From the NCBI RefSeq assembly GCF_000226095.1, contig NC_016475.1:930001-994000 (forward strand): a stretch of 64,000 nucleotides of DNA, in the 5' to 3' direction. This document shows positions 1 through 9,835 of the stretch, piece by piece; position 1 is the stretch's first letter; each line of letters begins with the position of its first letter. The notes under the pieces are model-generated. The model worked only from the letters and a program-made list of their open reading frames with translations. It had not been told where the DNA came from and made no database searches. This DNA is from Thermothelomyces thermophilus ATCC 42464. Its lineage: Eukaryota; Ascomycota; Sordariomycetes; Sordariales; Chaetomiaceae. The translations under genes were made by a program, and so were the position numbers.

Positions 1-69
1 GGCTTGCACGCTGATGAGATACTCTAAAGACCACTCGTCACTCATAGCTTCTCTTCTAGCTACCGTACT

Positions 70-386
70 TTGTCTACGCTTTGCTTCATCCACGCACGCG
101 ACCGACAATGCACCTCGACCATCCTGTTAACCAGTCGCTCCAACAAATCGATGAGAACTCCTGGCTCTTCGGGGGCGGCGTGTCGGCGGTTTGGAGGGTT
201 GGTGATGCCATCTGCAAAGCCAAGAAATACACAGAGACCTTGGAGCGCTCTTTACTCGACGCCTCCTCTCCAATAGTGCTCTGGTGCTGTCAGATCTCTA
301 GGCATCGACAAGGATTCGATTGCTGGCGAAAACGCGCCCAAGTTCAATCGTTTGACCCCAGTCGATGGGATTTAAGATGTTCCTGA
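70..386 (+). pseudogene. Possible N-terminal fragment of a phosphotransferase-like protein
   Basis: A short open stretch reads in the plus direction. The part from about base 108 to 280 has protein-like composition, with a core NSWLFGGGVSAVWRVGDAI followed by CKAKKYTETLERS. This recalls the start of fungal aminoglycoside-phosphotransferase-fold proteins, where a short N-terminal segment is followed by a strand such as VWRVGDAICK. The reading then loses coherence and no catalytic HxD loop or metal-binding Asp follows before the neighbouring E3 ligase gene. It is either a truncated remnant or chance. The family guess rests on general resemblance only and confidence is low. Confidence 0.2.
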
Positions 387-505
387 CGTCCCTAAGTACG
401 GATTACATCGTTTCTCTTTGACCTTGCCAGAGAGTAAGTTGCAGCATGAACCCCCGACGCAGTCCTTTCTGCCCGGGCCGTTGGCCGTTCATGCATCAGG
501 TCTGG

Positions 506-1874
506 TCAGAGACGGTTGAACCTGCAACGCCTGCATGCCATGATCCTACACTGCACACATTCGTATATGAAGAGAGGGAGGAAGTTGTAGCACTCCTCGC
601 ACTGATGCGAACCCCCGCGTGACCTCCAGGCCCTGTGCTCGCACTCATGATTCAGCATCAAGTTCTGCCGCTCCCTCTCCAGCCGGTTCGCCCGTTCCAC
701 ATCGTCAAGCCGCCCGGCATCGACGTCACGATTAACGATGGCGTCTGCACGAGCAAGGAGGCGTTCTTCACTCCACTGCTCACAGCCGCACGTCCTCCAG
801 ACTAATCCGCAGGCATAACAGAACTGAGCTCCGCAGCGACATGCTAAATTATGTATCAGTATGAGAATCGCGTGAGTGAGTCCAAGGAAGGCAACAACGC
901 TTACTCATGTGGTTGCATCCGTGATCCAGCTCAACCACCCGGCGGCAAGAGTAGCACCGCTGCCAACCATTCTCGGCCGCGACGCGGAGGAGCTCTTGAG
1001 CAGCGACATCATATGGACAGTCACCCTCGTGTGATTGACCCTTGCACGTCACACACGTCGTCTTCTGACACCGAGGACACGTTGCCACTTCCCCGTCGAT
1101 GAACTGCTGCGGTATGAATACGGAACATGTTGGCTGATGACAGTATGTCCTGTTCGGTGTCTCCATCTCTGCCTTCTTGACCAGAAACTCTCCGGCAAGA
1201 TTTGTCGGAAGGTAGGCCCGGCAAAAATCGAGGGGAATCGGCTGGCCGCAGCAGCGAGGAGGAAATAAGGATTCGTCCGACAAGGACGCCATAAAAAGGC
1301 TCGCCAGGCACTCACGGCAGTACTCGTGAGAACAAGGGCAGCGAGAAACGTCCGAGCGATAGCGCTTGTCACCGCAGCCTATGCACTCAATCTTCGGTTG
1401 CTCGCCTTCGCCTCCTCCTGTCCATGGAACCGGACGGCTGGCGGCCCATATAGAAGACTCCGCCGGGTGTTCCTCGGTAGACACGTATAGAGCCTCGAGT
1501 TTGGCCAGAAGCTGCTCATCCAAGGCTGACACGATCGAAGCGCGCCCGCCAGGCGTTGTCGGCATGCCCTCTGGGCTCAACGTGCGGGCGAATTCTCGGT
1601 CCAGAGCCGCTTGCTCCTCTTCCAGCAAGATGGGACCAATCAGGTCGGCATCTAGCCTGACGGCTCGGGCGATGCTCCTGCACATGGAATAGTCAGATGT
1701 AACTAATATGCATGACGCTAGCTCAGCCTCGTACAGCTGAATGGCGAGGTTGAAATCGTCCGTCTCCCCCTCACGACCCTTTCCCTTTCCTGCCTTCTTG
1801 AGCCCCTCTAGGTCCTCGCGTTGCAGCTCTAGCGCAAGCTCGAGGTCCTCTAACGGCAAAGTGGCGGCAGACAT
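506..1874 (-). CDS. RBR (RING-IBR-RING) E3 ubiquitin ligase, two exons
   Basis: The protein has 435 residues, from exons 1874-905 and 843-506. The 61-bp intron (904-844) has a GTAAGC donor and TAG acceptor and falls exactly where splicing completes the second RING. RBR ligases accept ubiquitin from an E2 on a RING2 cysteine and pass it to substrate. Residues 1-160 are an acidic/helical leader with DDFNLAIQLYEAEL, common in fungal members. RING1 starts at Cys164 (CIGCGDKRYRSDVSRCPC) and runs to about Cys210. The IBR occupies about 230-286. RING2 starts near Cys307, with the expected active-site Cys320 in HGCNHMTCRCGAQFCYACG across the splice. After RING2 there is a basic helix and a further Cys/His tail (CEHRAW..CEECYNF..CVQC..CRRC) that could bind more zinc. 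Without the splice the first exon would run into a short nonsense tail. The substrate is unknown. Confidence 0.9.
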
Positions 1875-4476
1875 GATGACTATAGGGAGCAGTGCTAAGA
1901 CCGGAAGTTTAGTTTTTGGTCGGGAGAATACGGCGGACGTAACCTACAAAGGCTTATAGTATTAGTTGTTGACACTGCAAAGAAGGGTCGAAGCCATAAG
2001 CAGGTACCTCTATTGACGAAGACAACAAAAATGAGAGGAAAGAGAGAAAGCATATAAGTCAGCCCTCGTAATGGGCTTTTCGACTCCTCCGTTTGTTAAG
2101 TCGACCTCCGAATGCTCCACCAGCCCACTGCGCTGTGCCGGGAGCCGTTTCAGACTCCCTCTTGCCCCTCCCGGCACCATGTAGGCCGGTCCATTATGCA
2201 ACTGTAAGCAAAGTTTAGGACATGTGCATCTGAGCCTGTATTTGTTACTGTCTCCTAGTTGCAGCCTCGTTACAGCAGTGGAGGGGCGGACACGATGAAA
2301 GGGAATTGGCTGAGGGGCCTTGCAGCTCAGCAAGCGACGACGAAGAAGGCTCTCGTGGTGGTGAGTACCTGTACCGACCTTGCCACAAAAGATTTTTACT
2401 GCATCTCACGGCCTTCCTTTTCCTTTTCCAGTTACAAACAGCAAGCTTCCTGCTCACTTAAGCCCGTTTACCTACCTTCGGACGCACGATGATCGGCTAA
2501 TAGCGCTCCAAGACTGGCCGGCCGGGCGGTGATCGCAGGCTGCCAGTTCCTGCGTCAGTGGTAGGTGCAAGTTTGCCTGCAACGGCCCGAACGGATCTGC
2601 AACCTCAGCGAATAATCAGCGTCAGCATGATAGCAACAACCTTGGTCGTGAAAATTTGACTTGCCATTTCGGACCTCACAGGGTGCGGTGAGGCAACAAA
2701 CACCGCAACCTGCGACCCAATGATTTAATTAGATCCGAACCAGCGCGCAGCGTTTGCTCTTTGAGCATGGCTGCACACACTTCTTAACCATCTTTGAGCT
2801 TGTCCCGGGTCGAAAGCAAGGCAGCATAATTAGAAGCTACCGCTTCGCACCTCATTGCTGCTTTGCCTGTCCCGACCATCGAGGCCTCCCACCAATCTTG
2901 CGATGATAGCAGAATGGATAATTAGGCCAGGTCCGCCAGTTGATGCTTCGATCGCACGTGCGTAAATCCGCTGCACTTGTCGAACAGAACAGCCATAATT
3001 ATCGTTTCACAAGCTCGCCGACCAGCTAATTAATTACCCCACACAGAGAAATTCTTGAACACCAACAGCTGCCAAAAAGGGATGCTCGCCGAGCAAGAGG
3101 CATCAATACCCATCACTGATTGGACGTCGGGTTCGAGACAGCATGTTCCCAATCTCTAGACTATTTCAAAGCTGTGAGGCAAGCTCAGGATGGTCTTGGA
3201 GGAAAGCCTTCTCCTGCGCCGGCCGTACTGTAGGGTTGATACCATCGAGCCGATCAATATACCGACATAATGCGACTTCTTCACTATTATCACATCGCAT
3301 CGGCGCCTTGGAGGTGGCATTTGAAATACCCTAACCATAACAAATCGTTAGACCCCCGCTAGAATAGCGTATCATCCCAGCCTACACGCTTGGCCGCCGT
3401 GTAGCCTGTGGGGGGGTGTGGCCGGGTTTAGGCGCCCTTAATTATAGCCTACCATCCTGGCTGTGGTTCCATAACGGGAGCCGGTTCTCGTTTGGGTTCC
3501 GATAGGATCACGTTCTCGATAAAACGTTGCCAGCCAGCCAGTGTAAATAATTACTGTTGCAATCCATTACCGCTTTGTAAAGTCTGACTGATCAACAACT
3601 GGCACAGCTCCGGGTTCTAATTATATCAAGTTGACGAAGACGTGCCCTCGCGATCTGATACCACTCCTTGACAACTGCCGGTCAAATAGGACATGGCACC
3701 ATGAGGCGGAGGCGCTCAACCATCCGCGGCTTGAATTGCTATCACACCCTCTAATAAACCGGCATTCTCTGGGCTCTTTGGGCAGTCGTGCCAACAGTCA
3801 GTAATTAAGGTAACTCCGTGGCCTTAGTCCCTCCTCGATTTGAAGGGAAAGCCAAGAATCGTATTGCCCGGCTAATCTGTTATTAGGGTCGATGTTTACT
3901 CGCCCATAAAATTCCATGCCCTTTTTGATGGCCGGCTATTTACCCTCAACGGGCGTCCTGCCTCTTTGGTGGTATGTTCCTATCTATGTAGGTACGTATG
4001 TACATACGTATGCACATGCTCAGGTTGTACTCTTTGTCTAGAAGGGACACAAGAGGCAACGAGGCAGGCGGTACTCCGTACTCGTTACTGTGTTGTCCAA
4101 TCGGCGTCTCTCCGAGCTCGGTAATTTCCCAAAACTCTCGAGCTCTATTCTCTGCCGTTGGTTGTTTCCGGGCTTGGCAGGTTTGCATGAAATTGTTCAA
4201 CCAGCCAAATGTGATTCCACGATGCTACCCAAACCCCTCCAGATCCAGAAAACTACAAAGTGGCTGCTCGTTGCCGAAGGGAGAAAGGAAGAGCAGAAGG
4301 GACTGCCGCACAGAGGCATGATGAGTAGCCCACCATCCGTAGGTACAAAGGTAAGCGCCATCCCTGATCCTGCCAGCTAAATATTTACCCATCAAGCGCT
4401 GTCGAAAGGGTACGGTACCGGTTAGTCCACCTGGAGCAATAAAGAGGAGCAATAAAGAGAGAGAGCTGTTGCCAAG
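1875..4476. other. Intergenic region, no gene seen
   Basis: About 2.6 kb separates the divergently transcribed E3 ligase and the GMC oxidoreductase. Open frames here are short, overlap in several frames and lack recognisable domains. From about 2,700 to 4,000 the sequence is rich in TAATTA/TTAATTAA-type motifs, a pattern that recurs in other intergenic stretches of this window. Confidence 0.6.
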
Positions 4477-6474
4477 ATGAAGTTCTTGCGGAAATCCGAC
4501 CGGGGAAGTGTCTTGGGCAGCACGCTCTTTTCCTTGGCGTTTCTGTTCTACAGCCCGCCGACGGCGGCACAAAGTCCACCCCCCGATGGAGCGGTCTACG
4601 ACTATATTGTCATCGGGAGCGGACCGGGCGGCGGCGTTGTGGGAGCCAATCTCGCCAAGGCGGGATACTCGGTCCTGCTCCTCGAGGCGGGAGACGACAG
4701 CCCCGGCGCGGGGTTCGGGGTGTACACGCCGACCGTGACCTGGGACTTCTACGTCAAGCACTATCCCGAGGGGGATCCGCGAGACAACCAGTACAGCCAC
4801 CTGACCTGGCTCACCCCCGACGGCCGTTACTGGGTGGGCCAGAGCGGTGCGCCCGAGGGCTCCCGGCTCCTCGGCGTCTATTATCCCCGCGGTGCCACCC
4901 TGGGAGGGTCGTCCATGATCAACGCCATGGTCGTCTGGCTGCCGAATGACAGCGACTGGGACTACCATGCCGAGGTCACGGGAGACGACAGCTGGAGGTA
5001 AGCTCACCGTCACCGTCACCGTCGCCGTCGCCCCGTGAGGGGATAACCGGTGTCTTCAGGTTTGTCTTCTCGAGACTGACTGAGCGTCCCACTCGCCGTG
5101 TTGCCCAAAACAAAAAAATAAAGAGCCGAGAACATGCACAAGATCTTCCAGAAGATCGAAAAGAACAACTACCTGCCCCGGGGCACGGCAAACCACGGGT
5201 TCGACGGCTGGTTCCAGACGCAGATGGGGACCATGGTGCAGACCAACCGGACAGGCCCGCTGCAGGGCAACGGCGTCATGACGACGTACGCGCAGGACTG
5301 GAACCTGACGATACCCATGTCGGACCTCCTGATCCGCGACCCCAACGAGATCGGCCCGGACCGCGACCAGACGTCGAGCATCTACGGGCAGGTCAGCCAC
5401 CAGTTCGCCAACGGCAACCGGTACAGCTCGCGCCACTACGTGCAGGACGCCGTCAGCTCTGGCGCCAACCTGACCGTCTCCCTGACCTCGCTCGCGACCA
5501 GGATCCTCTTTGACACGGTGACGGAACCCGACAGCCCGCGGGCGACGGGGGTCGAGTACCTCTTTGGCAAGTCGCTCTACAGGGGCGACAGGCGGCGGGC
5601 GGACGGCGCGATCGGGGTCAACCGCACGGCCGTGGCGCGGCGCGAGGTGATCGTGTCCGGGGGCGCCTTCAACTCGCCACAGCTGCTGCTGCTCAGCGGG
5701 ATCGGCAACGCGACCGAGCTGGAGGCGCTGGGGATCCCCGTGATCCGGGACCTGCCCGGGGTGGGCCGCAACCTGATGGACAACCAGGAGATGCCCATCG
5801 TGGGCACGGGAAGCCCCGGCGGCGGCCCGGGGGCGGTGGCGGGCGTGGCCATGTACAAGACGCGGCACCCGGCCCACGGGGAGCGCGACATGTTCCTCTT
5901 CGGCGGGCCCGGCTTCCTCTTCCGCGGCTTCTGGCCCAACGAGGCCGTGCACCTGCCCGACGAGCCGGCCCAGCCCGTCTACGGCGTCAGCATGGTCAAG
6001 GGGTCGAGCGTCAACAACGGCGGCTGGGTCAAACTGCGGAGCCGGGACCCGACCGACACGCCCGAGATCAACTTCAACCACTACGCCGTCGGCGCCGAGT
6101 ACGACCTCGAGGCCGTCAAGGACACGGTCGCCTGGATCCGGTCCGTCTACCGGCGCGTGGGCATCGCGACGGTCGAGCCGCCGTGCGCCCGCGGCCCCGA
6201 CGAGAACGGCTACTGCGGCGAGGAGGACGAGGCCTGGATCCACAAGCAGACCTTCGGCCACCACCCGACCTCGACCAACAAGATCGGCGCCGACGACGAC
6301 CCCACCGCCGTGCTCGACTCCAAGTTCCGCGTCCGCGGCGTCCGCGCCCTGCGCGTCGTCGACGCCAGCGCCTTCGCCAGGATCCCGGGCGTCTTCCCCG
6401 TCGTCTCCACCTTTATGATCTCGCAGAAGGCCAGCGACGACATTCTGGCCGAGCTGGAGGCCGAGTCACGCTGA
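4477..6474 (+). CDS. Secreted GMC-family FAD oxidoreductase
   Basis: The protein has 623 residues from exons 4477-4997 and 5124-6474. The 126-bp intron (GTAAGC..AAG) is placed so that the junction reads DDSWRAENMHKIFQKIEKN, a normal GMC (glucose-methanol-choline) sequence. An N-terminal hydrophobic segment (about residues 14-31) is a likely signal peptide, so the enzyme probably acts outside the cell. The FAD-binding dinucleotide motif IGSGPGGGVVGANLAKAG follows at about 46-63. GMC signature 1 is PRGATLGGSSMINAMVV. Signature 2 is GAFNSPQLLLLSGIG. The C-terminal substrate domain keeps the catalytic histidine region FGHHPTSTNKIG. The position that usually carries the second catalytic His/Asn lies in IPGVFPVVSTFMISQKASDD and appears to be Phe. 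Family AA3-like aryl-alcohol or sugar oxidases are the nearest guess; the substrate cannot be told. No partner gene is adjacent. Confidence 0.92.
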
Positions 6475-6846
6475 GGAAGCAAGTTGCGTGCCCAAACGGG
6501 GAGAGGAGGGTTTAAGATCATCATCATCATGGACTCACTCCATAATTATTAGGTGATGATGGAAAGGGAAAGGGGTTTGGGGAAAGGGAAAGAGGGGCAA
6601 ATAATTAGGAGGGAAAGTTTAGCACTCGGAAAGCAAAGTTAGGAGTTTTGACTCTGATTACGGAGTATAGCCCAATGAGAATCAGCCATTTCACAAACAA
6701 TTCATCCAGTATTATTAATACGCAAGTCGGGCATCAGCGTATCAGCGGATCCAGGAGTTGCTGCAAACCTGCCCCTGATGGATTCCGCGCGCCTTGCCGG
6801 GGTTGTGCTCAAGAGTGGCCTCGCAGGCCTGGGTCACTATAACAAA
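6475..6846. other. Intergenic, GMC 3' end to tRNA
   Basis: No coding content is seen. The stretch has purine-rich repeats (GGGAAAGGG-like, about 6,555-6,620) and AT-rich segments that could form the 3' end of the GMC transcript and the upstream region of the tRNA. Confidence 0.5.
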
Positions 6847-6934
6847 GGCCGTGTGGTGTAGTGGTAGCATACTTGCTTTGGGTCGTGAGATTTCAATCTG
6901 CAAGTGGTCCCAGGTTCAAGCCCTGGCTCGGCCC
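6847..6934 (+). tRNA. tRNA-Pro (anticodon TGG) with a 16-nt intron
   Basis: The acceptor stem GGCCGTG pairs with CTCGGCC (one T-T mismatch), with a following C discriminator. The D arm carries the A-box-like TGGTGTAGTGGTAGCA. The anticodon stem CTTGC/GCAAG brackets a loop starting TTTGGG, with anticodon TGG at 6879-6881. The intron is 6883-6898, just after position 37, the canonical site for splicing-endonuclease cleavage. The T arm CCAGG-TTCAAGC-CCTGG supplies the B box. A run of six T at 6937-6942 is a suitable polymerase III terminator. The sequence matches the general layout of fungal tRNA-Pro genes. CCA is not encoded, as expected for a eukaryote. Confidence 0.92.
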
Positions 6935-6945
6935 TGTTTTTTGGC
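6935..6945 (+). terminator. Polymerase III T-run terminator of the tRNA gene
   Basis: A run of six T residues begins three bases after the discriminator of the tRNA-Pro gene, the usual fungal polymerase III stop. Confidence 0.7.
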
Positions 6946-7205
6946 CTTGCGTTCCTTCGCTCCCCAACGAATGAATCAGGGAATGATGCTCCTCTTTCCC
7001 TTTTTGATCCATCCGTTTCCTGCTCTCCTACATACATACGTTGAATGTTACTTGTGACTCTCTTGGTTCCGGCACCAAGTCGAACATTCCAATATCCAAG
7101 GTTTGTTGACCATTTTTGCGCCCACACCTTAATGAATTACGGAAACCTCGGGTATGAACGACTACCTAATAATTAACTCGGGACTTTTCCCCAATCGATA
7201 CCTAA

Positions 7206-7588
7206 TTACACAGCAAAGACCTCATTCGCCGCCGCCGTGAGCGTGGCCACGACAGCATTGTAGAGCTGCGGCCCGACGCTGATCCTCGCAGCGCCCATCC
7301 TCGCAATATCGGCGCTCCTCAGCGCCTTCGGCTGCACCGGCGAGGCCTTGCGCGGCTGGAGGTTGACCCGCCCGCCCAGTCCATCGATCACCTTCTGCAC
7401 GTCCGCCTCGGCCATTTCCTTGTTCCGCGGCCAGAAGATAAACACGGTCGTCGCCCCGGCAGCGCCCCGACCACCCGCGCCGATGCCGCGTCGTACACGT
7501 TGGCCAGCACCAGCGGCCGCCCGGGCACGTGCAGCGCCTTGAAGGCCCGCGCCCGATCCGCGAGGGTGGCAATTGGGGGCGTCGTCAT
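7206..7588 (-). pseudogene. Internally deleted isocitrate-lyase/PEP-mutase superfamily gene
   Basis: Reading on the minus strand from ATG at 7588, the first segment (LADRARAFKALHVPGRPLVLANVYDAASARVVGALPG) is the normal N-terminus of fungal PEP-mutase/isocitrate-lyase-like proteins, which cleave or rearrange small carboxylic or phosphonic acids. In another frame the sequence then jumps straight to the normal C-terminal part: TTVFIFWPRNKEMAEADVQK, then GLGGRVNLQP and LRSADIARMGAARISVGPQL, ending at the stop at 7206. The middle of the barrel, including the Mg-binding acidic residues and the catalytic KKCGH-type loop, is missing, probably well over 100 residues. The junction also changes frame, at about 7,460. 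It is best read as a host gene broken by one internal deletion. Both ends remain close to consensus, so the loss may be recent. Confidence 0.75.
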
Positions 7589-8689
7589 TGTGCTGCCGGC
7601 TTCCTGTTGCTGTTTGCCTGCTGCCCGGGAAGGGGGGTCCAGGGCAGGTATCGAATTTCTGATGTCCTTAATTTTGTTTTCTTTATGGGCGACTAAGTAA
7701 ACAATTGACCGATCAAGTTATCATAATTAGTCTTCCTCATCGTGTCATTTGCGAGCGGCATGATTTTATCTCTTCGCTCTGCCGAGGAGGGCCGCGTTAA
7801 TAAAGCCGACGTCATCCGAGCCAATCGACCAACCTAGTAATTATATGATTCCAGTTCAGCAAAACGGCCCAGGGAGTTCGATGGCACTACAACTCAAGCC
7901 GCACTAATTAATTAGTCTTGGATTTGCCCGTCCAAGAAAACAAGAGTCACATTCCCTTCGAGGATTGGTTGGACAAAACAAACCTGTGAAGTCATCACTA
8001 TTAGATGCATCGAGAACAAGGGTGATGCAGTACGTTGTCTACGGACGCGTCCATCATGTAAGGTTAGATAAGAAAAGCCCTGTGGATCTGGCAAACGGGC
8101 TGGCAAACGGAGGGCTCTTTGTTCCTATCCTCTACTTATACAGAGCCACAGGGCCAGCAAACGTAGGAAGAAAACATCGCACTTTTGAACTATTTTGAAT
8201 ACAACAACCTTCTTCCATCAATTGGAACCCATCTTCTATCAAAGGGTTAATAACTTGAAAGATCTGGTGGCAAGGCGATGGTACAATAGTCGATCAAATG
8301 TAGAAGAAAAAAAAGCCCTGTGAAAAAAAAAAAAAAACATGGGGCTTGTCGAGCCCCCAGTTATGAAAAGAACGAAAAAAAAGAAAGAAAGAAAGAAAGA
8401 ACGAAAAAGCAAACCCTTCAAGCAATGCGGTGCCCGCTTCAGCAACTCTGGTGGTGGTACAGACGTTGTAAATAGTATTACATGATTCCCGACAATCCTT
8501 TTTTGATTCTTGCAAGCGAGCTCAAGCAGTGGAAAGCCGCGAGCACACAGCTTGCTCATCTTCCATAAGTCCACATCGTCCCCGTTCCCCCGGTATGCTG
8601 AGCCGTCCATAAGGCCAGTCCGAGCGCAGCACGCAGCTGCATAGCCGGCCGAGACCGAAGGGCAGTCGGGGATTTCTTTGGCGGACCTG
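7589..8689. other. Intergenic with purine microsatellite
   Basis: No clear gene is present. The stretch includes an A run at about 8,326-8,337 and a short (GAAA)n tract at about 8,378-8,402. A protein-like stretch on the minus strand at about 8,500-8,690 (reading DLWKMSKLCARGFPLLELA) could be a second exon of the hypothetical gene just upstream on that strand. Confidence 0.4.
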
Positions 8690-9835
8690 CTACGAGCCGT
8701 CATGGCCAGCATAACCCGAGGACCGACGACTCTCGTCCATTCCCACCACCATGGCGCCCACCGCTTGGAACGCTGCTGCGTCCAAATGGTTCCTGTCGTC
8801 GAGAACCGCCCAAACTGTTCTGTCATCCACTTGCCCAGCCACAGAAGAAACACCCGAAAGCAAAACATCATCAGAGAGATCATCAGCCAGCTCGTGAATG
8901 ACCGTCAGCTGCTGGCCATCATACGAGGCCTCATCCCTCCAGGGCGGAACCTCTTCTCGCACCGCATCGACCTGACGCAAGCGCGAAGTTGAAAATGAAG
9001 AAGTAGAAGAAGAAGAAGAAGAACCGGAAAGAAGCCACCCAGCCAACGCCTCGTCCTCGCCCCGTCGCTCCTGTCCCCGCGGCCGCCACGTGGGGAGCGA
9101 GCAGCAATAATAACAATAACACCCCGGCCCCTCGCGCGCGATCCGGTCCGGCGCGAAGCCCTTGTCCAGCTCGCGCTCGTCGTTGAGAAGCAGGCGAATG
9201 CGGCACCGCTCGGCGTCCTGCCGGTGCTCGTCATCGTCGTCGTCGTCGTCATCCTCTCCCGACGGAGCCCACCGCCGCCTCCGCCTGGCCGTCCTCTCGT
9301 CGCGGAACGCGCCCTGTCGCTCCAGCGACGGCGGGCGCCGCCTGGTAGTGCCGCTTTGCCCAGCAGGCAAAGTGGTGGCGAAGAGGGAGGAGGAAACAAG
9401 GGCGCCCCGCGCCGATGGCCCGCGGCTCCTGCTCCGTCGGCCGTTGAAGCCCCCCCGGTCGGGCGGCCGGCGGTGGTCCTCCTCCTGATGCGGAATGGTC
9501 AAGCAAAAGGGTCCGCCGGGAGGCCCATTGTGGTTGTCACGGTGCGGCGTTGCCGACGCTGCCGAGCGAATGCGGCGGACTTTGCGGTGGTGGCAGTCGT
9601 CGCGTTCCTCGGTCGGGACGTAGCGACGGCCGGCATCCGGCCCGGGAGGAGAGGAGGTTTCGGCCAAGTGCGAGGGGCGAGTTGCGCTCGGGTGAGTCCG
9701 CGTGGGATGTTGTCGCTGTTGGGTGCTGCTGCTGCTGATCGCCCCGCGCCGGTCCCAGTTGGAGAGTCCATCGGAGGAGGATGGAGCTCCGGGATATGGA
9801 GCATTCGAAGCCGTGTTCCAAAGAAGAAGGCCCAT
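8690..9835 (-). CDS. Hypothetical low-complexity protein (doubtful)
   Basis: A 381-codon open frame runs from ATG at 9835 to the stop at 8690. It is dominated by Ser/Pro/Arg-rich and charged runs, including a DDDDDDDD acidic tract near the middle and a poly-Ser tract. Its last about 70 residues have ordinary globular composition (HELADDLSDDVLLSGVSS, then DDRTVWAVLDDRNHLDAAAF). Frames on both strands are open here because the DNA is GC-rich, so length alone is weak support. The final segment is the best argument for this frame. A further exon near 8,500-8,690 is possible. No known domain is recognised. Confidence 0.35.
   Translation of the reverse strand: MGLLLWNTASNAPYPGAPSSSDGLSNWDRRGAISSSSTQQRQHPTRTHPSATRPSHLAETSSPPGPDAGRRYVPTEERDDCHHRKVRRIRSAASATPHRDNHNGPPGGPFCLTIPHQEEDHRRPPDRGGFNGRRSRSRGPSARGALVSSSLFATTLPAGQSGTTRRRPPSLERQGAFRDERTARRRRRWAPSGEDDDDDDDDEHRQDAERCRIRLLLNDERELDKGFAPDRIAREGPGCYCYYCCSLPTWRPRGQERRGEDEALAGWLLSGSSSSSSTSSFSTSRLRQVDAVREEVPPWRDEASYDGQQLTVIHELADDLSDDVLLSGVSSVAGQVDDRTVWAVLDDRNHLDAAAFQAVGAMVVGMDESRRSSGYAGHDGS

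Noticed and set aside
2326-2370. A short plus-strand reading ATTKKALVVV resembling the start of the glycosyltransferase (MTTKKVLLVV) at 29832.
   Set aside because: The likeness covers about ten residues only, has no continuation and is easily due to chance in Lys/Val-rich text.
5056-6264. A 402-codon minus-strand frame opposite the GMC oxidoreductase.
   Set aside because: His/Val/Asp-rich text typical of the antisense of a GC-rich gene; no domain.
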